Below are positions 9,282-20,275 of a DNA stretch of 64,000 nucleotides, in pieces. Location: assembly GCF_001705515.1 (NCBI RefSeq), contig NZ_MDJS01000004.1:434001-498000 (forward strand), read 5' to 3'. The notes beneath the pieces are model-generated. The model was not told the DNA's origin. It made no database searches and was given only the letters and a program-made list of their open reading frames with translations. How positions within the stretch are numbered: the first letter of the stretch is position 1; each line of letters starts with the position of its first letter. The position numbers were made by a program, and so were the translations under genes. The stretch comes from Mucilaginibacter sp. PPCGB 2223 (GTDB lineage Bacteria; Bacteroidota; Bacteroidia; Sphingobacteriales; Sphingobacteriaceae).

Positions 9282-10493
9282 TTAATAATTTAAAGCTAAT
9301 TTTTTCTCAGCAGGAGCCGGTGCAGGCACTGCTGGTTTAGGTGTGGTATCAACCGGCATTTTCAATTCTTTTTTCAAAGCATCGCTCAGATAAGGTTTTT
9401 GTTTTGCCAGCCATTGCTGATACTCACTATCGGTAACTACGCGTACAACTTTTTGCATGTTATAGTGGCCCCCACCGCATATTTTGTTGCAGTAAAGGAG
9501 GTATTCAAACTCGGGGTTACCTGTTTCGCCCTTCATTGCCGAAGTGGTGATGGTAGGTGTGAATTTGAAGTAGGTTGGCAAGCCCGGCACGGCGTTAACC
9601 TGTACGCGGAAATGCGGCATATAAACGCTATGGATAACATCCTGCGCGATAATGTTTAACCTTACGGGGCGGTTAACAGGTAACACGATGGTATCGGCGG
9701 TTAAATCGTCGAAACTGTTTTTATCGGCATAATCGACGCCTAATTTGTTGATGCCGGTTACTTTTTTAAAGTCTTTTGCACCCAACACGCCATCGGCTCC
9801 GGGATAGCGTATCTCCCAGGCAAACTGGTGGCCGGTGATATCGATATTGATAGCTTTGGCTTCGCCTGGTCTGTCGCTGCTGTTTTCGATCTTGGTCCAG
9901 GTAAAGAAACCGGTGATCACCAATACGGTTAATACGATAGCCGGGATAACTGTCCAAACTTTTTCGATGGTGTTGTTATGCGGATAAAAGTAAGCTTTAC
10001 GTTTATCAGAACCTTTGTACCTGAAAGCAAAAGTGAACAGCAGGAACTGGGTAATGAAAAACACGATAACAGTAATACCAAAGGTCACAAAAAACATATT
10101 ATCGAGATCGACACCGTGTACCGAAGCTGCCCTCGGGAGGCTCATCGTACCCTGGTTGGTAAACTCCCAGTAAGCGCCGTAAAAACCTGCCACCAGGAAG
10201 ATGAGGAACAGAACGCCCATCACACGGTTCCAGTTGATCGGTTTTTTACCCTGGATTTGCAGGGTTAAATCGTAAACGCGTAATATTTTACCTACTACGC
10301 CCACTACAATAGCAGCAAGTATAAACAGCAACACGTAGTATCCGACACTTGTCCACATGGCCGAGCTGGCGGCATCAGCATCTGCAGCGGGGGCTGTTGC
10401 CGTTGCTGTTTGTGCCATTGCAGCGCCCGTAAATAGCAACGCGGCAAGCGATGTTGATAATGCTTTAAAATTTATTAGTTTTTTGAATGCCAT
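9282..10493 (-). CDS. ctaC: Cytochrome c oxidase subunit II (CuA subunit)
   Basis: 403 aa from the ATG at 10493. A signal peptide of about 28 residues is followed by two extra hydrophobic segments and then the usual two-helix hairpin. The cupredoxin domain holds the CuA motif CNKICGGGHYNM and the aromatic docking segment GHQFAWEIRYPG. No CXXCH motif is present, so there is no fused cytochrome c; electrons must come from a separate c-heme carrier, most simply ActA/ActE next door. The C-terminus is Pro/Ala-rich. Confidence 0.93.
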   Translation of the reverse strand: MAFKKLINFKALSTSLAALLFTGAAMAQTATATAPAADADAASSAMWTSVGYYVLLFILAAIVVGVVGKILRVYDLTLQIQGKKPINWNRVMGVLFLIFLVAGFYGAYWEFTNQGTMSLPRAASVHGVDLDNMFFVTFGITVIVFFITQFLLFTFAFRYKGSDKRKAYFYPHNNTIEKVWTVIPAIVLTVLVITGFFTWTKIENSSDRPGEAKAINIDITGHQFAWEIRYPGADGVLGAKDFKKVTGINKLGVDYADKNSFDDLTADTIVLPVNRPVRLNIIAQDVIHSVYMPHFRVQVNAVPGLPTYFKFTPTITTSAMKGETGNPEFEYLLYCNKICGGGHYNMQKVVRVVTDSEYQQWLAKQKPYLSDALKKELKMPVDTTPKPAVPAPAPAEKKLALNY

Positions 10494-10543
10494 TATTAAA
10501 TGTGTTTGGTATTCCTTTTTATTGTGCAAAATTAAACTTTTTG

Positions 10544-11812
10544 TTAGATATGGTGGTGTAAGCTTTCCTGTAAGAACGGGTGGTTCTTTGGTGCCAGGGC
10601 TTTAAATTTGCTTAAAGCGGTAAGCATCAGGAAAGTGAACAAACCTGCAAAACCTACGGCTACGCCGGCTTCTATCCAACCTATCTGGCTATACCAGTGT
10701 GCCTGCGGACCTATTGTGCTTGGGCTTACCATCATATAGTAATCCAGCCAGTGGCCAACCAGTACCAGTATACATACATATTTTAACCTGTTGATCATGC
10801 GTTTGTAGTCGCGGGCCATCAGGAACAATATCGGTAATGCAAAGTTAACTACGATGTTTAACCAGAACCATGGTTTAAACTCGGGCTCCCAACGGCGGAA
10901 GAAGTAAACTGCTTCTTCGGGTAAGTTAGCGTAGTAGATCAACAGGAACTGCGCGAACCAGGTATAAGTCCAGAACACGGAGAAACCGAAAATTAGCTGG
11001 CCGAAGTTGTGGAAGTGGTTTTCGTTGACCCATGACAGGTAACCGTTTTGTTTGAGCAGGATGATAACCAAAGTAATGGCAGCCAAACCGCTAACCCACA
11101 TGGCGGCGAAGTTGTACCAGCCGAACATGGTTGAGAACCACCGTGCTTCTAACGACATGATGGTATCGAAAGCGAAGATCGGGGTTGTGAAACCGAAGAT
11201 CACCAAGAAGATACAAGCCATTTTAAAGCTGTTGTTGTAGTTGCTCATGCCGCCGATCTCATCCTCGTTGGTTGAGTATTTAACCAGCAGGAAGCCGAAC
11301 AGGCTATAAACACCCAGGAATACTACTAAACGGGTTAAAAAGAAACCTATGTTTAGGAACGAAGACTTACCGGCGATGATGGCATCGTAAGCCTCGCTTT
11401 TAGGATCGGTAACGCCGTGTGCGCCCCATATTTTATACAGGTATGGTATTACAATTTGTTTACCCTCTTCGTTGGTAACGGTATGGGTCATATTCAAACC
11501 GGCCAAAACAATTGCAATCAGTACAACGGCTGCAATTGGTAATGTTTTTGCAAAAGCCTGCGGTATACGGATAAGCGATGCCGACCAGCCAGCCTGAGCC
11601 ACGTATTGTACAGCGCAGAAGAAGATACCAGCCATACATACGCAGGCAAAGTAATAACCCATCAGCAGCATATTGGCGAATGTGCGTTCGATGGCGCCGG
11701 TAGCAAAGCCCAAGGCAATAGCTACCACACCGATAGCGATGCCCGCTAAACTCAGGGTTTTTGCTTTTCCTGCAAACTCGAACTTCTGGTCAAAATTATT
11801 GTGAGTTTCCAT
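10544..11812 (-). CDS. actF: Alternative complex III subunit ActF
   Basis: 422 aa, about ten transmembrane helices, of the ACIII quinone-binding membrane subunit type (PSR-like), paralogous to ActC in fold. It is the last act gene before ctaC (50-nt gap). The ATG at 11812 is preferred to a TTG one codon upstream. With ActC it forms the membrane core of quinol:cytochrome c oxidoreductase. Confidence 0.92.
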   Translation of the reverse strand: METHNNFDQKFEFAGKAKTLSLAGIAIGVVAIALGFATGAIERTFANMLLMGYYFACVCMAGIFFCAVQYVAQAGWSASLIRIPQAFAKTLPIAAVVLIAIVLAGLNMTHTVTNEEGKQIVIPYLYKIWGAHGVTDPKSEAYDAIIAGKSSFLNIGFFLTRLVVFLGVYSLFGFLLVKYSTNEDEIGGMSNYNNSFKMACIFLVIFGFTTPIFAFDTIMSLEARWFSTMFGWYNFAAMWVSGLAAITLVIILLKQNGYLSWVNENHFHNFGQLIFGFSVFWTYTWFAQFLLIYYANLPEEAVYFFRRWEPEFKPWFWLNIVVNFALPILFLMARDYKRMINRLKYVCILVLVGHWLDYYMMVSPSTIGPQAHWYSQIGWIEAGVAVGFAGLFTFLMLTALSKFKALAPKNHPFLQESLHHHI

Positions 11813-11826
11813 CAATATAAATATTC

Positions 11827-12396
11827 TTATAAGGTTTGTAAATGGTGAACATACATCACTACTTTCCAGCGCTCATCGGGCGCCAGTTGCGATGCGTATG
11901 AACCCATGGCGTTTAGGCCATAAGTAATGGTATGATAAATTTTTCCGTCGGTAAGGTCCTTCATAGCCCCGCCGCGCGATGACTGCCCTTTTGAGTAACT
12001 TGGCGGAGCAGGGAAACCGTGCGCAACCACTGTACCATCGCCCTGACCGGTAACGCCGTGGCATGGCGAGCAAAAATGCGAGAACAGCACCGCTGCACCA
12101 GCTGTATCGGCAGTTGTTAACGGGTTTTTTACTTCAAGGCCTGCCTTATCGTAACCGTCGCGGGTGTTCGGGTAATCGAACTTTACGAACCCAACCGGGA
12201 TAGTGCCCTTTGGCGGTACCTGAGCGGTTTGGCCGTTGGCAAAATTTTTATTCGGTTGATCGGGATCATAAGCAATATGCTCGTACATATTAGGGGCATA
12301 CTCCCAGCCTGTACTGCGCTTATCACTGCAAGAGGTAATGATTGCCGAAGCAATAATGGTGATCAGCGTTAAGCCTAATATTTTATATTTATTCAT
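11827..12396 (-). CDS. actE: Alternative complex III subunit ActE, monoheme c lipoprotein
   Basis: 189 aa from the ATG at 12396, which overlaps the actD stop as ATGAATAA. A lipoprotein signal ends in ITSC, and one heme c motif CSPCH lies in the C-terminal half, with a likely axial Met in GLNAMGSYASQL. ActE passes electrons out of the Act complex towards the oxidase. An ATG at 12405 is an alternative start. Confidence 0.92.
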   Translation of the reverse strand: MNKYKILGLTLITIIASAIITSCSDKRSTGWEYAPNMYEHIAYDPDQPNKNFANGQTAQVPPKGTIPVGFVKFDYPNTRDGYDKAGLEVKNPLTTADTAGAAVLFSHFCSPCHGVTGQGDGTVVAHGFPAPPSYSKGQSSRGGAMKDLTDGKIYHTITYGLNAMGSYASQLAPDERWKVVMYVHHLQTL

Positions 12397-12925
12397 AGCT
12401 AACATATTTTCTCTCGTTGTGCTTAACTTCAACAGCACCTGCTTCTTTTAATATATTGGTAATATCCGCATGCGGAGTGTTGCCTTTTGCATCGATGGCG
12501 ATCACAAAGCGATCGTCGGTCGCTCTAAGGTCCATCACCCTTGGGGCACGGCCCGGGAACAGGTGCGTTGCGTAAAAAAACGTTGCAACCATACCAAAGG
12601 CGGTGAACAACACGGTCCACTCGAAAGTGATCGGTACAAAATCGGGGATGGCGAACGATGGTTTACCACCGATGTTCATCGGCCAATCGTGCACCAGCAT
12701 GTAATACAACATACTGAAAGCTACGGTACCACCAGTACAACCGAATAAAAACGCAGCGTATCCGAGGCGCGAATCCTTGATGCCTAACTTAGCTTCGATG
12801 CCGTGGATTGGCATAGGCGTATACACATCATAAATAGGCACGCTGTTTTGCTGTAATTTATGTATCCCATCCATCATTGCGTCGGGATCGTCAAATAAGC
12901 CTAATATAAATTTTGTTTTACTCAT
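12389..12925 (-). CDS. actD: Alternative complex III subunit ActD (DUF3341)
   Basis: 178 aa, DUF3341. It has an N-terminal ferredoxin-like soluble part opening with ILGLFDDPDAMMDGI, then two membrane helices (about 60-80 and 100-120) and a C-terminal soluble segment. It is a structural membrane subunit of ACIII with no cofactor motif. It overlaps actE and lies 2 nt from actC. Confidence 0.93.
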   Translation of the reverse strand: MSKTKFILGLFDDPDAMMDGIHKLQQNSVPIYDVYTPMPIHGIEAKLGIKDSRLGYAAFLFGCTGGTVAFSMLYYMLVHDWPMNIGGKPSFAIPDFVPITFEWTVLFTAFGMVATFFYATHLFPGRAPRVMDLRATDDRFVIAIDAKGNTPHADITNILKEAGAVEVKHNERKYVSYE

Positions 12926-12927
12926 GG

Positions 12928-14397
<1,470 letters not shown>

Positions 14398-14428
14398 ATT
14401 TTAATCTCGTTATGTTTTTGTATAAAAA

Positions 14429-17400
14429 TTAAGCTACTGTTGGTTGTGTGTTGCGAACTTTAACCTGGTAACCGATACCTGGCTGTACGTCCAATTCTTC
14501 CAATACGTAATAGGTTCTTTCGCTCTTTAAAGCTTTTGCCACTTCCGATTCCGGATCGTTAACGTTACCGAAGATGATAGCGTTGGTTGGGCAGGTTTGC
14601 TGGCAGGCCACTTTGATGTCGCCATCTTTAACCGAGCGTTTTTCGATCTTGGCTTTCAGTTTACCGGCCTGGATACGCTGGATACACATCGAGCATTTTT
14701 CCATCACACCGCGGAAACGGGTAGTTACATCAGGGTTCAATACCAGTTGTGTGTGCTCGTTGTTAAGGTAGTTATCAAAGCGCGAATCGTTCCAGTAGTT
14801 AAACCAGTTAAAGCGGCGTACTTTGTACGGGCAGTTGTTAGCGCAGTAACGGGTACCGATACAACGGTTGTAAGCCATGTGGTTCAAACCTTCGCTCGAG
14901 TGTACGGTTGCGAGTACCGGGCAAACGGTTTCGCAGGGAGCGTGATCGCAATGCTGGCAAAGCATAGGCTGGTAAACTACCGATACATGATCTAAGTTAT
15001 CCAGTTTGTTGATCTCTTTCTCTTTGGTAACGTTATCGTTAAAGCTGTAGTAGCGGTCGATACGGATCCAGTGCATTTCGCGGCGGCGGCGTACCTCGTC
15101 TTTACCTACAACCGGGATGTTATTTTCGGCGTTACAAGCTACCACGCAGGCACCGCAACCGGTACAGGCGTTCAGGTCGATAGCCATCACCCAGTTGTAC
15201 TGAGGGCGCTCGTACTCATCCCACAACGTGTAAACTTTTTTCTCGTTGTTTTTGCGCGTACCTGCTGCAGGGTTCTTTTTATATTCGGCAAATGTAGTTT
15301 CCTGGATCACCGAACGGCCCTCGTACGAGTGGTGCGTTTGGGTTTGGGCCAGGATGGACACCTCGCCTGTCGACTCCATTTTAGCTACCGACGAGGTTTG
15401 GAAAGTACCGTTAACATTCGTCAGGAACGGGAAGGCGTTTTGCCCGACACCGTTACCTACCGGGCCCGCCAGTGTACGGCCGTAACCTAAGGCAACCGAA
15501 ACAGTGCCCTGCGCCTGGCCGGGCTGGAACAATACCGGCAACGATACGCTGTAACCATCAACGGTAATTTTAACTACATCCCCTTCTTTCAGGTTCAGTT
15601 TTTCGCCGTATTTTGGTGCGATAGCTGCAAAGTTATCCCAGGTAACTTTCGATACCGGCTCGGGCAACTCCTGCAACCACGGGTTGTTGGCTTTTTTACC
15701 ATCGCGCATAACCGAGCTTTGGTAAACCTGCAGTTCGACATCGCTGCCGCTTGCGGTAATCTTGTTGCTTTGGTTCAGTATGGTTGTTGCAACGGCGTTC
15801 AGATCTTTCGAGAAACTGTAGCTGCCGGCAGGCTTTTCGGCTGCTTTAACCGAACCTGTCTGCAACAGGGTTTCCCAGCCTTTCTGGCCCGATAAGCCGC
15901 CCTTCGCCAGGATACTGCTATCCCAGTTGTTGCGTACGTAAGTATAGTAATCCTTAACTGGTGCATCGGCCCATATTAGCAGGCTTTGTTCGGCCTGGCG
16001 GGTGTTGTAAACCGGGTTGATAGTTGGCTGTACAATGGTATAGTAACCGCTGATCACTTCGGCATCGCCCCACGACTCTAAATAGTGGTGGTTTGGTGCG
16101 ATCACATCGCATAATGATGATGTTTCGTCGCCGATGGTTTGGTTACCTTCGCCGTTACCGCCATGATCGCTGAAAGATACCTTCAGTTTCACCTTGGCCA
16201 GGGCCGCAGTAAAATCTTTTGCTTTATAATAATCGTAAGCAGGGTTAGCGTTGAGGAAGAAGATCGCGTCGACATCGCCTTTGGCCATATCGCTGATCAG
16301 TTCAACCATTTCGGCATCGTTACCTGCATATTGGTTCGATACGTTATCCAGATCGATAGTAGTACCGTAAGCGCCCAATTTAGCGTTGATGGCATTAACG
16401 AGCACCTGTGTAGCCACATCGTTGCTGCCGGCAACTACCAAAGCTTTACCCTTTGCAGCTAATAATTCCTTTGCGGCCAAAGTAATTGCAGTATCGGCAA
16501 TACTATTGTTAGCCAATTTTTTGCTGCCTGGCAGGGTAGTTCCCGAAATTTCGTTATACAGGTTGATCAGCGCTACGCCTTCTTCCGACGGTTTGATCGG
16601 GATGCGAACATCGGCATTGGTACCGGTTAAGCTCATACCTGTTTCAAACTGGATGTGGCGCGACATCTTTTTAGCCTCGAGCGATTTTGCGTTACGGTTG
16701 CTCACGTACTGGTTCATGAACTCGGCCTGCGATATCCATGAGCCTAAAAAGTCGGCGCCGAAGCTCACGATCACATCGGCTTTATCAAAGCGGTAATGCG
16801 GCAATACGGCTTTACCAAAGCTGTTTTGGTTGGCCTGTATGATACCGGTATACGATACCGCATCGTAGTTGATATGTTTTGCAGTTGGATAAGCCTTAAC
16901 AAAATCGTTAATAACGGCCAAAGTTGAAGGGCTGTTTACGGTTGAGGTTACCAAACGTATTTTTTTACCGCCTGCTTTAATTAATGATAACTGTTGTTTA
17001 ACAAAGCCATCAACAGCGCTCCACGAAGTTTCGGCTTTGTTGATAACCGGGTTTTGCAAACGGTTAACGTCATACAGCTCCAATACCGATGCCTGCGCCA
17101 AAGCGTTCACACCGCCTTTTGACAGGATATCGCTTGGGTTACCTTCGATTTTGATCGGGCGGCCTTCGCGGGTTTTAACCAAAATGGCATGCCCGTCGTA
17201 GCTCGAGGTATAGTAGTTGGCTACACCCGGGGTTACTTCTTCGGGTTTGATCAGGTAGGGTATCGATTTGTGAACAGGCACTTTTTCGCAGGCTGCCAGC
17301 GATACCGCACCGACCCCAAAGCCCAGGGCTTTCAAAAAGTTACGGCGAGGCGTTTTAGCCATCAGGCCGGTTCCGCTCAATATTTCTTCGATAGGTATAG

Positions 17401-17491
17401 GTTCGGCGAACTCGTGTTTGTTTTTCTCAACAAAATCGGGGGTATTGTTCAGCTCCTCTAAACCTTTCCAGTATTTTTTATTGCTTTCCAT
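14429..17491 (-). CDS. actB: Alternative complex III subunit ActB, Tat-exported iron-sulfur protein
   Basis: 1020 aa. The twin-Arg signal PRRNFLKALGFGVGA is internal (about 48), as usual for this TAT-variant family. The first two thirds resemble a molybdopterin oxidoreductase fold without a visible cofactor Cys site. The last third is a ferredoxin domain with cluster motifs CTGCGACVVAC, CQHCDHAPCETVCP, CANNCPY, CSMC and CQQTCP, enough for four iron-sulfur clusters. It relays electrons from ActC to ActA. Confidence 0.95.
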   Translation of the reverse strand: MESNKKYWKGLEELNNTPDFVEKNKHEFAEPIPIEEILSGTGLMAKTPRRNFLKALGFGVGAVSLAACEKVPVHKSIPYLIKPEEVTPGVANYYTSSYDGHAILVKTREGRPIKIEGNPSDILSKGGVNALAQASVLELYDVNRLQNPVINKAETSWSAVDGFVKQQLSLIKAGGKKIRLVTSTVNSPSTLAVINDFVKAYPTAKHINYDAVSYTGIIQANQNSFGKAVLPHYRFDKADVIVSFGADFLGSWISQAEFMNQYVSNRNAKSLEAKKMSRHIQFETGMSLTGTNADVRIPIKPSEEGVALINLYNEISGTTLPGSKKLANNSIADTAITLAAKELLAAKGKALVVAGSNDVATQVLVNAINAKLGAYGTTIDLDNVSNQYAGNDAEMVELISDMAKGDVDAIFFLNANPAYDYYKAKDFTAALAKVKLKVSFSDHGGNGEGNQTIGDETSSLCDVIAPNHHYLESWGDAEVISGYYTIVQPTINPVYNTRQAEQSLLIWADAPVKDYYTYVRNNWDSSILAKGGLSGQKGWETLLQTGSVKAAEKPAGSYSFSKDLNAVATTILNQSNKITASGSDVELQVYQSSVMRDGKKANNPWLQELPEPVSKVTWDNFAAIAPKYGEKLNLKEGDVVKITVDGYSVSLPVLFQPGQAQGTVSVALGYGRTLAGPVGNGVGQNAFPFLTNVNGTFQTSSVAKMESTGEVSILAQTQTHHSYEGRSVIQETTFAEYKKNPAAGTRKNNEKKVYTLWDEYERPQYNWVMAIDLNACTGCGACVVACNAENNIPVVGKDEVRRRREMHWIRIDRYYSFNDNVTKEKEINKLDNLDHVSVVYQPMLCQHCDHAPCETVCPVLATVHSSEGLNHMAYNRCIGTRYCANNCPYKVRRFNWFNYWNDSRFDNYLNNEHTQLVLNPDVTTRFRGVMEKCSMCIQRIQAGKLKAKIEKRSVKDGDIKVACQQTCPTNAIIFGNVNDPESEVAKALKSERTYYVLEELDVQPGIGYQVKVRNTQPTVA

Positions 17492-17533
17492 TTAAGCTAT
17501 ATAAAGTTATGCTGCTGATTTACTCTTTTATTA

Positions 17534-18802
17534 TTAATAGTGGCATTTACCGCACTCTAAACCGCCCATAGACGCTTCAGTTACTTTTTCGCCGCGTTTG
17601 ATTTTTTCGTGTACCTGAACCATGTTATCGTAGTACGCGTTGCCTTTGTAATCAACATCGGTACGTTTGTGGCACTGGATACACCATTTCATAGTTAAAG
17701 GCGAGTATTGGTACACCTCTTTCATGGTTTCGATCGGGCCATGGCAGGTCTGGCATTTTACCTTACCCACTTTTACGTGTTGCGAGTGGTTGAAGTAGGC
17801 AAAATCGGGCAGGTTATGTATACGTACCCACTGGATCGGGCGGGCCTTGGTCGAATCGTATTTGGTTGTAGCCGGATCGTAACCTAAAGCATCATAGATC
17901 TTGTGTATCTCGGGCGATTCGGTCTTCACTGTTTTGTGGCAGTTCATACAAACGTTGAGCGACGGGATAGACGCGTTTTTTGATTTGTATGCACCCGAGT
18001 GGCAGTACTGGCAATCGATCTTCATGATACCGGCATGCAACTCGTGCGAGTATTTGATAGGCTGTACCGGCTGGTAACCTGTGTGCACGTTGGTGTTCCA
18101 CAAAGTAACCCACTGCCATGTACCGCCTGCAATTACGCAGCACACTACAAAGAAACCCACCAGTTTTTTGTTTTTTAACAGTTTTTTGATGGTAGCCTTA
18201 CGTTTTTCGGCTTCCTCGTCAACAGCTTCGGTAACGGCTTCGGCAGGCAGGTCCTTACGGGCAAGCACCAAACGCTCTAAGCTGGCAATAACTTTATTTA
18301 ATACCAGGATAACGATGAAAGCGATGATGATAACGCCGATCAAACCCCAGATAACCAAAGTGCTCGGGCCGTTATCGGCTGCGGCAGCATCGCCACCTGC
18401 AGGCGTTTTTGGAGCCGATTGTTCCTTCTTCCATTCGGCACGTACATAACCGATGATGTTGGCAACATCCGCATCGGTCAGCTCGCTGAACACGGTCATG
18501 CCGGCCTGGTTAAATTCGTTGTAGATTTTTAATGCTTTAGGATCGTTAGCCTTAATTAAGGCCTGGTTGTTTTCGATCCAATGGGTGAGCCATTTGTCAT
18601 CGGTTTCTGATGTGATCAGCGGACCCAATGCGGGGCCGGTCATCCTCACATCAAGCTTGTGGCACGATGTACATTTTTGTTTAAAAAGGGCTTCACCTTT
18701 TGCTACGTCCTGGGCACGTACTGAAGTTGTGAGCAATGCAAGGCCTGCAAGGAGTAGTACCGACCGCGAAAATTGCTTAAAAATCAATGAGATATTTCTC
18801 AT
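17534..18802 (-). CDS. actA: Alternative complex III subunit ActA, multiheme cytochrome c
   Basis: 422 aa, first gene of the run. A signal peptide of about 31 residues is followed by a monoheme cytochrome c domain (CTSCH, Cys44), a membrane helix (about 147-175), a second hydrophobic segment, then a multiheme part with CQYCH, CMNCH, CQTCH, CIQCH and a last CGKCH at the very C-terminus. That makes six CXXCH motifs. The N-terminal monoheme domain appears to be an addition to the five-heme core. Confidence 0.94.
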   Translation of the reverse strand: MRNISLIFKQFSRSVLLLAGLALLTTSVRAQDVAKGEALFKQKCTSCHKLDVRMTGPALGPLITSETDDKWLTHWIENNQALIKANDPKALKIYNEFNQAGMTVFSELTDADVANIIGYVRAEWKKEQSAPKTPAGGDAAAADNGPSTLVIWGLIGVIIIAFIVILVLNKVIASLERLVLARKDLPAEAVTEAVDEEAEKRKATIKKLLKNKKLVGFFVVCCVIAGGTWQWVTLWNTNVHTGYQPVQPIKYSHELHAGIMKIDCQYCHSGAYKSKNASIPSLNVCMNCHKTVKTESPEIHKIYDALGYDPATTKYDSTKARPIQWVRIHNLPDFAYFNHSQHVKVGKVKCQTCHGPIETMKEVYQYSPLTMKWCIQCHKRTDVDYKGNAYYDNMVQVHEKIKRGEKVTEASMGGLECGKCHY

Positions 18803-19078
18803 AAAGTGTATTTATGCTGAATAATATTGTTTTTAGTGTTTGAAATTGTTGAAAACCGTTAACAGTTAGCCCTTCTTTCAGTCCACAAAAGTATAATTTA
18901 TTACAGTACCGCTGACAAATAAATGACAGTTATCTATAATTTATAATCATTCTAAACAAAGTTCAAAAACCTCTTAATTTCGATCAAAAACAACTTTTTT
19001 GAACCCGGCTATGATAGTTTGGTGTGCCATTTGTGATAACAATCACTAAAAAAGGCGACCAAAACATTTGTTTATTGT
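18803..19078. other. Intergenic region upstream of actA
   Basis: 276 nt, AT-rich, between the deoxyhypusine-synthase-like gene and actA. Apart from the promoter match described separately, nothing coding and no clear hairpin was seen. Confidence 0.5.
18886..18919 (-). promoter_or_regulatory. Predicted promoter of the act-cta operon
   Basis: Read on the minus strand, TACTTTTG (18893-18886) matches the Bacteroidota -7 element TAnnTTTG. An upstream ATTTG (18920-18916) lies about 22 nt away and could serve as the -33 element. The implied leader to actA is about 75 nt. No other good match lies between here and the far end of the run, so it may drive the whole cluster. Confidence 0.5.
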
Positions 19079-20059
19079 TTACTGTTTTAGTATCCACGCA
19101 AAAATGAGCGGGGCCACGATCGTCGCGTCGGACTCGACTATAAATTTAGGTGTATCGATATCGAGTTTACCCCAGGTTATCTTTTCGTTCGGTACCGCGC
19201 CCGAGTACGAGCCGTACGATGTGGTCGAATCGCTGATCTGGCAGAAATAGCTCCAGAAAGGTATTTCTGGCATCTCCATATCCTGGTAAAGCATAGGTAC
19301 CACGCAGATCGGGAAATCGCCGGCAATGCCGCCGCCGATCTGGAAAAAGCCGATGCCTTTACCTGCCGAATTCTTTACGTACCAGTCGGCCAGCCAGGCC
19401 ATGTATTCGATACCGCTTTTCATGGTCGATGCTTTAATTTCGCCTTTGATGACGTACGAAGCAAAGATATTGCCCATGGTGCTGTCTTCCCATCCCGGTA
19501 CCACGATAGGCAGGTTGCGCTCGGCTGCGGCCAGCATCCACGAGTTCTTCGGGTCGATCTCGTAGTATTGCTCCAGCTCGCCGCTCAGCAGTATTTTGTA
19601 CATATACTCGTGCGGGAAATAGCGCTCACCTTTATCGTCGGCATCTTTCCATATTTTATGGATGTGCTTTTGCAGGCGGCGGAAAGCCTCCTCTTCGGGG
19701 ATGCAGGTATCGGTAACGCGGTTGTAGTGGTTCTCTAACAGGTCCCACTCGTCCTGCGGACTCAGATCCCTGTAGTTTGGCACGCGTTTGTAGTGCGAGT
19801 GCGCTACCAGGTTCATGATATCTTCTTCGAGGTTGGCGCCGGTGCAGCTGATGATATCGATCTTGCCCTGGCGGATCATTTCGGCCAGCGAGATGCCCAG
19901 TTCGGCGGTGCTCATGGCGCCGGCCAGGGTAACCATCATTTTGCCGCCTTCCAAAAGGTGTTGCTCGTATCCTTTGGCTGCATCCATCAAGGCTGCTGCG
20001 TTGAAGTGCAGGTAATTTTTTTCGATGAATTGAGAGATCGGTCCGCGGGTAACGCTCAT
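19079..20059 (-). CDS. Deoxyhypusine synthase family protein
   Basis: 326 aa of the DHS family (NAD-dependent aminobutyl transferase fold). The SCTGANLEEDI segment, the GGGIAGDFPI stretch and the late TWGKLDID segment are recognisable. The last one contains the Lys that carries the covalent intermediate in eukaryotic DHS. Bacteria lack eIF5A, so the substrate is more likely a polyamine, as in homospermidine-type enzymes. No polyamine gene lies nearby. The ATG at 20059 is preceded by a good -7 element. Confidence 0.9.
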   Translation of the reverse strand: MSVTRGPISQFIEKNYLHFNAAALMDAAKGYEQHLLEGGKMMVTLAGAMSTAELGISLAEMIRQGKIDIISCTGANLEEDIMNLVAHSHYKRVPNYRDLSPQDEWDLLENHYNRVTDTCIPEEEAFRRLQKHIHKIWKDADDKGERYFPHEYMYKILLSGELEQYYEIDPKNSWMLAAAERNLPIVVPGWEDSTMGNIFASYVIKGEIKASTMKSGIEYMAWLADWYVKNSAGKGIGFFQIGGGIAGDFPICVVPMLYQDMEMPEIPFWSYFCQISDSTTSYGSYSGAVPNEKITWGKLDIDTPKFIVESDATIVAPLIFAWILKQ

Positions 20060-20085
20060 TGTTGTAGTGTTTTGGTTTTACGGCG

Positions 20086-20093
20086 CAAAAGTA
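20086..20093 (-). promoter_or_regulatory. Predicted -7 element for the DHS-like gene
   Basis: TACTTTTG on the minus strand, matching TAnnTTTG, 26 nt upstream of the start codon at 20059. Confidence 0.45.
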
Positions 20094-20094
20094 G

Positions 20095-20270
20095 GGAATT
20101 TTTTGATTTCGGAATTCGGAATTCGGAATTGGGATTTCGGATTTTTTTGATTTTGAATTTGTTGGAAGGTTGTAATGTTTGAAGGTTGAAAGGTTGGATG
20201 ATGGGGTACGCGTGCGTGTTGAATTGCCAGCGATGTCCGCTCATTTGAATTGCCAGCGACGTCTCAGTCC
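20095..20270. repeat. Low-complexity intergenic repeats (cggaatt units, gaattgccagcgat units)
   Basis: Short tandem units built on cggaatt/ttcggat occur at 20110-20150. From 20221 a unit beginning gaattgccagcgatgtccgc occurs three times with variation (20221, 20247 and 20276, the last belonging to the long repeat that follows). No coding capacity is credible here. Confidence 0.55.
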
Positions 20271-20275
20271 TGATT

